Shown here piece by piece: positions 50,720 to 60,800 of a DNA stretch of 64,000 bases; positions within the stretch are counted from its first letter, which is position 1; every line of letters starts with the position of its first letter. Under the pieces are notes generated by a model. The model made no database searches and had not been told where the DNA came from. It saw nothing but the letters and a program-made list of their open reading frames with translations. The stretch is from Argopecten irradians (lineage: Eukaryota; Mollusca; Bivalvia; Pectinida; Pectinidae). The stretch is from assembly GCF_041381155.1 (NCBI RefSeq), contig NC_091139.1:8804383-8868382 (forward strand), read 5' to 3'. A program made the position numbers and the translations under genes.

Positions 50720-51842
50720 TGCTCAGATTTAGAAAACGACCTCAAGTGTTGCTGGTGCGACTGAAAAACTTATTTTAGTGTTCAGATTTAAAAGATGGTG
50801 CCTTGACACTGAGTACATGGATATTTACATAGAATATACATGGGAATAGACGGTAGTGCAAAAAGGAAATATAATTATATTATGGGATAAGTAATGTACA
50901 TTCTTCTGAATGACCATTCCATCAAGGAAAAATTTTAATATGATATTGATAAGAGCATCTTTACGTAGTTTTAAGCTACAGTAGCTTTTGTGCAGTTTAC
51001 TGTGACAAGGGGTAAAACTTACAAAAAAAGAAAAAGTGGAATGTTCATTTTTGTCATGAGCAATGTTGCCTTAATGTTCAATTCCTTATAGGTGCCCAGT
51101 AAAAACGATAAAGAACCACCTGTAATACCTGTAAAGTACAGGCACTGAATATAGAATTGGTGCCAGGAGCACATTTCTAACATTGTAAAGTGCCATTTTG
51201 AAGGTAGAGTAGATGCTTGCACACTTTACTTTTTAGTAATGCCTTATTAGAGATTGTAAGAATTTCTCTTTAGCCTAAGTTGTAGGATGCTTTCACCAAG
51301 TACGATGGACCACACTTGCCAGTAAAATTGTGGACATGTATATACAACTTCTTTCTATTACACTACCATGTTGTATTTTCCAAATTTTGATCTCTACATA
51401 AGAATTTTATTTGATATGATGTATCTTATCCAGCCATAGGTCCTCCTGTTGACATTGAAGTGGTTAAAGCCAAAGAAAAATCTTGGGTAAACCATTTATA
51501 CAATTCAGCAAAAACAACAGGGTTTTTGCCAGCTATTTCGGGAATAGGACCCAAAGCAAAAATTGGGAACATATCATTGGTGTTTTTCAAAATTTTCAAA
51601 AGTATAATTTGGGAAAATACAGTGCTATTTTGCAATTGGGAATGGGTCCTTTTACTGGACCCTGCAAAGGCCTGCCAAATACCCTTAACATGAAAAAATG
51701 TATGTTCCTAGACAATTGTATTGTACATATCGCAAATTTATTGCTGAATTCAACCATGTGGCAATACAATTCAAGATCACCATTACAATTTCCTACAATA
51801 CATCAACATAGATCTACGCAACATTACCAAGGCGGACCGTTC

Positions 51843-51917
51843 TCAATCCGATTAAAACCAGAGATTCAATACGCTTATAGCGCAAGCGTATTTGAAGATC
51901 TGGTTTTAATCAGATTG
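51843..51917. repeat. Hairpin with about 33-bp arms
   Basis: 'tcaatccgattaaaaccaga' (51,843 onwards) pairs with 'tctggttttaatcagattga' (ending 51,917); the loop is about 9 nt. It is probably the end of a dispersed element. Confidence 0.7.
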
Positions 51918-52673
51918 ACCCATTCTGTTCTTCTATAGACCAGAATAAGGTGGACCCGAAGAACAAGTCTGAAGTTAAAGCCTTATAGTAGAATATGAAT
52001 CTAGACAAGCCTTTTCTTAAAAATCATTTCAATAATATAAACCCATTTTTTCTATGGCATGTTTGAATGAAGAGAAAAGTTGATATCCTTTTTATATACA
52101 CTTTTACAGACCAATATTATGGTATGCAATAGCTATGACTGTAGTGCTGAGTACAGGGCAGGGTAAACTCTAAACTTTGTGATCTCATATCTACTTTTTA
52201 TAAATCATTGTTAATGTATTTCTTTTAGAATGAATAAATATTTTTTAAGAACTGATTTTTGTTGTTTCTTTGATACTAATGTGGAGGATAATCCCAGTAT
52301 CCAATGAACTTGGAACATTACATCAATATGACTTCTTTTAACTCTCTTACCCGTTTGGTAATCAACTAATAAAACTTGACTGACAAATAAAATATAATCA
52401 ATAACATATTTTCTTCTGCTGCTTCCAACGATGGTCTACCCCTGACCATTATGTAAACTTAATCATATATAAGTTGTTCGTATAGCATCATATACCTCCT
52501 GTTACATACTTGTATGTTTGAGAGTGGAATAAAATCTGAAAATCTATACATATAAAATGAAAAGTTATTGAAAAAGGTTCCCCAGATCAATTTATCGATA
52601 AAAAGAAAATACTTTTTGTATGCAACAGATTAAAAAAAAATACACTAGAATTAGTAGTCATATCGGTACATTC

Positions 52674-52866
52674 CAATGGGACTCGTTTATGTACCACGTG
52701 ATAACTGAAAACGTTTGTGTGGGATTAGTATCACCTGTGGTGATGGAACGTAACTGCTGAAATGACGTTAGCCCTGGATATCATCTTTTGATGTCAATCC
52801 ATCACCAATTGAAACAATAGTCCCGCGCAAATTCACGTAATGGTACGTAAATTTGTCCCATTTCAT
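52674..52866. mobile_element. Small inverted-repeat element
   Basis: 'aatgggactcgtttatgtac' at the left faces 'gtacgtaaatttgtcccatt' at the right. About 190 bp in total, non-coding, MITE-like. Confidence 0.5.
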
Positions 52867-53109
52867 CACTCATTGTTTTCAACAAACAGTATGCTAGCAT
52901 GGTGAATGAAGATTCACACTTTTTCTTTCATTGATCCAGGAAGAGAATTTTATGTAATAAACCTTCACATGTGGTATCTAAGTGTTGCGCATTTCATTAA
53001 AAAAAAAAGATTCGTGAATGTATATATTATATCCAATATTCTGGCTACATGGCCAGGGCATGAAGGTTCTAAAAAATATTCTTATACATTGTATATTCAA
53101 AATTCCATA

Positions 53110-55580
53110 TTACTGGGCCATGAAGTAAGACTTGAGTTTATCCACGGCTCGATATCTATGAGAAATTGTGTTCTTGGTAGACTTCGGCATCTCAGCATAT
53201 GTCTGTGTGAAACCACTGGGCTGGAAACAAGGGTCCCAGCCAAAGTCTCTCGGTCCTCGGGGATCCACGATCGACCCCTCAGTTTTACCAACGAACAATT
53301 TAACCTCTGAGTCCTTTTTTCCATCACAATAGGCAAATATACACATAGCACAGGCGGTCTTGTCCTCAAATCCGGCTAGCATCTTGTACAGACCTACAAA
53401 TCAGAATCCATAGATACAATTGACATAAGGACAAATACATACTGGGTATTACAGTGATAGCTAAGTTATTACATGACATATACCCTAATAATGATCTGAA
53501 TGGTTTTCTGACAGCCATTATAGCTGCTACTACAAAAAGTCCTTGCTTGTTTGACAGTTCTTAAGTATATGGCATTGACATAAAATGATCTTCAGTAAAT
53601 ATGTACATATATTTTTAGCTTCCAAAACCATATGGGCAATTTAGATTCTTTCAAAATTTTGAAAATTAGATTTCTCTGTAATATTTAAGATCTTTAAGAT
53701 AATATTAGGTTATCTTTCTTCATAGTGGTTAAGTTAATGACCTGTCTATCAGAATTATGGCCAGTTAGGACTTCACCTTCAAACTAAGGGCCTTTTCAAA
53801 ATTGTATGAACTCTGTAAACAAATGAATTATTACTGAACAAAAGTTCACTGACCTTCTGGTCCCACACTCTTTAGGAACCACTTGATATAGGGGCCAGGC
53901 ATACCCCCTAGGGCGTTAAAACACAGACTCGTGTCTTCCGTCAGGACCGGGCCCTTCACATGCTCAGCTGCAAGGCGACACTTGGACCGTGCTACTTCCT
54001 CTGGATCACCCTGATATTCAGGAAGGTCAATATCCATACTGGTCACCTGACAACAGGGGAGATAATCAACATCAAAGAAGGGACTTAATTTAAGGATAAA
54101 TATTGTAAACATGTGAAAACTATGTGAGGAGGAAATTAACGCTAATAATGCAGAGACTTTATGAGACTAAAAAATTAACAAGCAAATTTATTGCGAACAT
54201 AGAAACATTATGTAATGTTTTACACAAGCGAATCACGAAATAAAACACTCTCAAATATATCCACGTTTACAGCCGTATATATATCTCTCAGGAAACAATT
54301 TTAGGTGACAATTAACTCCATCTTGGGAAACCCACGGATGATCGCACAACACTACGCTACACTTATCACCCGTGGGCAAACTCCTTGTAAAATCCTCCTA
54401 AAATATGCTAATTAACATACTAAAATTGACCAATTAAAATACTCGATATATAGTTCGAAACTCTTCAGAATGAAAGCTGCTGGTTTAGTAGCTTGAAGAT
54501 AAGCAAAAAGAATATGGGGAAATATTTCAGTGTTTATCTATTGAGTCGGTGAACGGACATGTCTGTAACCAGTATGTAAACAAACTGAACAAAATAAATC
54601 AGCTGAATTGAGACATCCGAATCAAAAGGCAAGGTCACACAGACCAGGCGTTATTACGATAACATTGACGAAAATACCTTATACCTAATAACATTAAGAC
54701 TATTAGTATAAAACACTCATATGACAATACCTATTTAAGCCCTAATAAAGCATAATATTATTACAGAAATACCTAATAAAGTCCTATACTGCTATGAACG
54801 AAGCTAACAACGCTTTTGTTCATAGTTTACCTGGCCCATACACACACGTGTATACACCGCTCGTGCGCACACAGTATCGCGTACCCAAACATTCGCCAGG
54901 TGCAAGTGTTGGCCATCTTTGTTGTGCTGCCGTATACTGTACTTAACACTTACTCTGATTAGATGAAATCACATCGCAAAAATGTGCTGGAACCAATCAA
55001 ATTCTTCATGCATATAAATTACCTACGAAGAGTTTTCCCACAGGTGATAAGTGTAGCGTAGTGTAGTGCTATCACCCGTTGGTCGCCGACAAATGAATTA
55101 ACTCATACCTGTTTACAACTGTGTGGGGATAAAAACCTCTGCATCTACATAATAATAAATACTAGTGTGAAGTGACTTTACTTTGAGGAAAATATTGGGT
55201 TCCAAATTAAGCTACAATGTAATTTTTATTATACTTTTTTTTTATTTTTGCTTTTTGAAAATTAAAATGATTTTCCCCTCATATTGGAATTGTCATTAGT
55301 GAATTATGATGGATATCAAAACAAACTTGATGACAAATGGGCCATTAATTGGCCCAAAAACCTTGCAGAGAAATATCCATACTGATGATTATAATATGAG
55401 GCAATATCTATGATAATAAAATGATAAATCATATAAATACAATTCTTGTATTTTAGTACAGTATATTTTGATTATTCTCACCTTGTATTTAAAATCTGCA
55501 CCCAAAATGTCTTGAAATTCCTGCAGTTTTTTCTTATTTCCAGTCACCAGGACAATTTCTGACTGTGCAGCATTATTCAT
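53110..55580 (-). CDS. ITPA: Inosine triphosphate pyrophosphatase (ITPase)
   Basis: Cytosolic enzyme that hydrolyses ITP, dITP and XTP to monophosphates and pyrophosphate, keeping deaminated purines out of nucleic acids. Coding exons in order: 55,580-55,482, 54,046-53,854 and 53,393-53,110 (TAA), giving 191 aa (human about 194). Family motifs are intact: TGNKKK (13-18) of the nucleotide-binding loop, DLPEYQG (40-46), [20 protein letters not shown] (70-89), FGWDPCFQ (148-155) and SHRYRA (175-180). An acceptor at 55,611 in the 5' UTR implies a non-coding first exon further upstream, not located. Three coding exons is fewer than in vertebrate ITPA. Intron 1 holds a roughly 0.8-kb inverted-repeat element. 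The gene is convergent with annexin and divergent from HBS1L. Confidence 0.95.
54309..55103. mobile_element. Inverted-repeat element in ITPA intron 1
   Basis: Arms of about 80 bp, 54,309-54,391 and 55,022-55,103, are reverse complements. They are best around 'actacgctacacttatcacc', followed by 'cgtgggcaaactcctt' at the left and 'ctgtgggaaaactctt' in the complemented right arm. The interior is AT-rich with repeated 'cctaataaa'. No transposase is visible. It occupies more than half of the intron. Confidence 0.75.
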
Positions 55581-55854
55581 TTTGGAAATTTGTTTGTTTG
55601 ATGAAATAGTCTACAAGAAAATTACATATACATGTAATAATGAGTTTAAGATCAAAAGTGCCATGATAAAGTATAATTTACAATTTATTTGTTGAGAGCA
55701 GCTATTAATATCGCTGTGAAGTAAACTGACAGAATACATGATTTTTTTCTGCTAGGGATTAACCTCTGGCTTATCAGTGTAATGCTCGACTGATGGCACT
55801 ATAAAGAAGTTCTAGTCCAGAGGTATTTACTATAAGTAAATCCAAAATTGTATA

Positions 55855-55980
55855 TAACTTAGTTATTTGCCCTTGCGGGTAGGTATTGAATATGATGAAA
55901 TGTTTTTGCAAGTGTAACACCATCCTTTATAGAAAACAAGAGGCTCAGAGGGCCTGTATCACTGATCCGGGTTTTTTTAT
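55855..55980. mobile_element. Half copy of MITE family 1 joined to another repeat
   Basis: 55,860-55,935 matches the left half of the element at 59,997 ('cccttgcgggtaggtattga', 'tttgcaagtgtaac'). It breaks at about 55,938 into 'caagaggctcagagggcctg', which resembles a dispersed bivalve repeat. Confidence 0.5.
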
Positions 55981-56710
55981 TTTTTAGCAATTATAACAAA
56001 ACGCTTACAATTAGAAATAACAAAATTGACCCCACCATTTGTACAATTTTTCATCCCCACCCTATAAAGATGCTACCAAATGCATTAACTTCAAATTTCT
56101 TTTAAAGAAAACAAGATCTCAGTAAAACAAATAAGGTGTGTCCTTCACTTACGTATAAACAATGGAAATATCCGTTGTAATGTTTTCTCTTTCGATTCAG
56201 GAGATTGCTGGATAAAATAATAGTCCTCAAGCAGACCGAATTACGGATGATTGACAAAAGTTTGATGGAAGACTGTGCCAAAGGGGTAATCATGAAGAAA
56301 CCCTAAAAAGAACCAGAAAATATTGTTAGAACATCAACAACCTGGTAGTAAATACCTCAATCAGTAGCTAGAGCAACCGACTAGTAGTGCCAATATAATA
56401 ATAAATAATATTTATTGCAAATCATGGGGCATACAGTGTCGTGCAGTTACCATTTAGTACAAAATATGTACTACTATATATACAAAAGCACAGTTAAAAG
56501 AATAAATTTAAAAATACGTGCATGTAGTTATATACTGAAAGCCAAGGGAAAATGTCTTTAAACCGGATATCCCTCTGCTGTCAACAAAGACAAAGAAGGA
56601 CACATGAATAGTTTTGTAAACAGCAATGTGTATCGAGGATATAAATTATTTATCCTTGCATGATGATATTTTTTAATCAGGCAAGCAACACAACCGCTAC
56701 ACCTTAGCTG

Positions 56711-57314
56711 CTGTTGTAGCGGAAAAGATATCACCTTCTGAAGTCAGTCAGAAGGTGATATCTTTTCCGCTACAACAGTAGCCCGAGATACTCTGGCCCT
56801 GACACCAGACATAGACATTATGACAGATAAATGTCTGGTTTAGGGCCAGAGTGCAGTAGTACTCGAAAACCTGGAATAAGCCGACACCGTTTGGTATCGG
56901 GCCAGGTACTCTCCGATTCAGACTGACCACTGAGAAGCACCACTACCCTTAGTCTATACAACAAATGAATATCATATCTACCCAAATATAGCAATCCGTC
57001 GATATTAAAGATGATTTGCATACTACGAGAAAATGGCGACGACGACGAGGGAAATCTAAAGTTGCGGAAAAGAAACTACTGTGTTGACACAATAGAACGT
57101 GCATGCGTGATTGAGTAGATAAATTATTCATTTGACGATTTGTTGAAAAGACCAAGGTAAGTGGCGATTCTCGGTGGTAATATTTTGTAAGTAGTCTGAA
57201 TCGGAGAGTACCTGGCCCGATATCAAACGGTGTCGGCTTATTCCAGGTTTTCGAGTACTACTGCGCTCTGGCCCTAAACCAAGTCTGGTGTCAGGGCCAG
57301 AGTATCTCGGGCTA
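56711..57314. mobile_element. Foldback element with near-identical arms and a perfect 31-bp hairpin
   Basis: Arms 56,779-56,924 and 57,193-57,314 are almost identical reverse complements, apart from about 22 extra bases in the left arm. They share 'tagcccgagatactctggcc' through to 'cctggcccgatatcaaacgg' on the opposite strand. Abutting the left arm is a perfect 31-bp stem (56,711-56,741 / 56,748-56,778) with a 6-nt loop. The spacer contains AAAATGGCGACGACGACG (57,030-57,047). It lies between the divergent ITPA and HBS1L genes. Confidence 0.8.
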
Positions 57315-57858
57315 CTACAACAGTAGCTACATGTAGCTACACCTGATCCCTACCCTGCCTACGACAATAAGCGGACATGTCACTAAAATTCACAGCTATT
57401 TTAGCTAGACAGTTGGAAAACTAAATATAAAGAACGGACACAAACCTTTCTTCTGGTCTTTAAAAACTGTCAGTCATAAATTACCAGGCACGACTGAAAA
57501 AGTTGCACGTTGTGTCTACTTTCACTTTCCCGCTCAACTCGGATAGTTTCGTGTTTTATTAACGGTTTTAAGGAGTTCCGAATATATTTAGCTTCGTATT
57601 TTTTTTTAAAATAATGAAAACATATCTACAGATAACATATATTTGTAATAACCTCTTGTTTCATGCGAAGCAGAATCTTAAAGGATTTGAATCGGAAGAG
57701 AATATTGTGAATGGAATTTGAATATAAATATAAATATTCGTACGAAAATAAGCGCCATTGCAAATTTCATTGGAAATATGGCGGCCTACACAGACTGAAC
57801 AGATTTCGTGGTTGAAATGAGTTAGCCTAATCGATATTGCCCAAATACTCGTGTAATC
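57315..57858. other. HBS1L upstream region
   Basis: About 540 bp between the foldback element and the HBS1L start. No TATA box is evident. 'catttcattggaaatatggcggcct' near 57,770-57,790 contains an ATGGCGGC block like a YY1-type core-promoter site close to the probable start of transcription. Confidence 0.3.
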
Positions 57859-60800
57859 ATGGCCCGGCATAGAAATGTTCGGACTATGAACTACGAAGAT
57901 GGTATGGTAACATTCTTATGGAATACACTGATTTATATGCTTGGTGTCACTCATTCATGATTCAATCATTTTGAAATTGCAAGAACTGGAAGGAGTCTCA
58001 ACTCTGTTAGTGTTATGTAGACGATTAGGTCTAAATTAGGTCACAAATAGAGAAATTTGAAAGTCAAATAGGGGTAAAGAAAAAAAACACGATTTATTTA
58101 ACTGATCAAATACGCTGTCTACATAAAATTACACGCATTCATATTTATTCATCACTGTAATACACTGACACTGCAAAAAGGTTTTCAGCTGGAAATACCA
58201 AACTAAACAACTTTGATCTTTTTAAGACTGCACCGAAAAAAACCCTTAAAAAAACACTAAAAGAACTCCCTTTGAAATTTCACATCCTGCTCTCACCTCA
58301 AAACATGTCTACATATATATATATAGTGCACTGGTCTGGTATAATTCAGTGATGACTGATCATAAGCAGGCTCATGCAGCCTGATACGTCATCATTTTAT
58401 ATCATTCCTCGGAAATATACATACATCCTCGATACTCTAGGGTTTAAGATTAGGTTTGGGACACTCCCGTATATGCAGAATAGTCCTGCATTTGAGTAAC
58501 ATTCCTGTATTTGAGGGATAATTTTGTTATGCAAATGCAGGATTCGGTGAAATGAAAATGGATAAAGTTATTTTAAACATTGGTATAAAAAAGGGCGTCA
58601 AAATTTTTACATGGCATCATCACTAATACAACTTTCCATATTCTTACTCAAATGGAAACAAATTTCATAATCTAAATGTTTGTAAAAGTCACAAACAAAA
58701 TCACCTCTATTGTTTACTATGGGGCTAAAAACAGACCACAGATAAAAGTCAATCAATCATGACATTTGCACTAAATTTCCCTGATGGCTATACACTATCT
58801 ATGGAGAGCACCTAATTTGTCACTTTATTGCAAAGTGAGATAATAGAATTCAATAGTTCACACACAAAAACAAGACTTCAATCAGTTATATGGCTATCTG
58901 AAAATGATGACGCCCTTTTTTGATACAAATTTTGAAAACAACTTTATCCATTTTCATTTCACATAATCCTGCATTTCCAGGGGGGTGGATATAAAGACAG
59001 TTGTATATAAGACTAATAGTTAACCCCTGGTAGTGGAGTATCGAGGATAATATATATAAATGTCCATATGACATGTCCATTTTGTATACTATATTGACTA
59101 AATCACAGGTCCTTGAATTTTAGATTAAAACAGAAGCATTTTGTTTTTAAAATGTCAATTTCATATACCTGGTAATAGAAAGGAAGAATGGAAACAGATG
59201 CATTTGTTTTTAAAATATGAATTTCATATAATCTAACACAGAAAGAATGATGACTTAATTATGTCATCACCCTTAATTATAAGAATTTAAAAAGTAATTT
59301 GATCTAGTACATTGCTACGTTAGTAACCAGAAACTAATTTCAACTTGATTCAGAATGATACTAGGACATTTGGAACAAATGCAATGGGATATTCCATAGT
59401 TCTGTCTAGTGTCCTGGATTTGTCTCGGCACTGCCCTCTATAGGAATCTACAAGAAGCCACCTACTGTCACACTCGATATCAGGAATTGACATATAGATA
59501 TAGATCCAGTCACTATAGCACAATTTTAAACTAAAAAATATAACTGGCAATACATGTACAGGGTTCTCACTAAGTTTTTTAATAGATGGTTCAAAATAAA
59601 TAATAGGTGGTTGGGGGTCACAGGTCCCCATGGTTGTCAATACTTATTTCTGACTAAAATAGCCGGTTGTAAACAAGGAAATAGACGTCTGTTTTTGCCG
59701 GCAATCGGCTTTTAACGAGAACCCTGCATGTATATATTTTCCATATATCTGACTATATTTGTGTTTATGATGATTTCAGAGTGTTATGATGATGACGACT
59801 ACCTGGGACACTCTGTGGAAGACAACTACTGTATTTCTCCTGGCACTGGTGAGTACCACATGTACATTTGTGTAGTATAACTCTGATGGAATGGCTAAAA
59901 GGACATCTCGACCTATGTGGCTATTTTAACTTAACTGTGACATTTAATTACTTCTTACCGGGTAGCTACTATAGAGTTCAGCATTAGATATTCTGTATTT
60001 GCATATTACAGTGGTATTTTCACTTGCGGGTAGGTATTGATTGTGATGTCATGTGTTTGCAAGCGTACGCAACGTCATAATTTTTTCAGAAAATGACATG
60101 AATTGCGCTCACAAAATAATTAAGTCACAATGCATATCTACTTGCAAGGGAGCTAATTATAGCTCTGTAATATGCAAAGATGGAATATCTACTTTGGGAC
60201 CAGATATATAAAATGTTGCATGTTCTTAAAGTATTAATATATATATCTGTGAATGAGTGATACATAAATTAAACTTATAAATGTGCTGGTATATAGTGAT
60301 TTGATAAAGGAAATATTTTACATTTATCATATAGAAAGATTAAATACAATGGATATATGATAATGTTTATCTTTATAGCGGCCCAGTTTACTTTTAATCG
60401 TGAGAAAGACTTTGACCTCTCTAACTACATGGGTAATGAGAAGATCCCCGAGGAGGAAGAAGGATTTGACAGCGACACAGATGCACCATCTCTTAATGAC
60501 TCCCAGGGCTACAAAAAACCAGATCTCAGTGACGTGGAACAAGGTAAGAATCCCTGTTGTAAAGAGGTCAGGTTTAATTATGGTTACAAAAGGCCTGACC
60601 TTTGCTTTGTACATATGGTAAGATTGAATAACTGTTATAGCTACAAAAAGTATTACCTTTGGGACATGGAAAAAGTTACGATTGAAAATTTGAATTAAGG
60701 CTGCAAAAAAACCTGACCTAATAACAAGGAACATGATGTTTAATATCTAATATGAAAATGATTATCTGTCATTAGTATACTTTACTATTTTAAATGGTCA

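Larger units (their letters stand above)
50720..53109. other. Annexin 3' UTR and convergent intergenic region
   Basis: Annexin and ITPA are tail to tail. AATAAA at 52,233-52,238 is the first clear plus-strand polyadenylation signal seen, which would give a roughly 1.5-kb annexin 3' UTR. Small palindromes are listed separately. The open frames at 51,460-51,938 are repeat-derived, with no domain. Confidence 0.4.

Noticed and set aside
51460-51938. 151-codon open frame downstream of annexin
   Set aside because: Overlaps other open frames and a hairpin repeat; no domain. Likely repeat-derived 3' flank.
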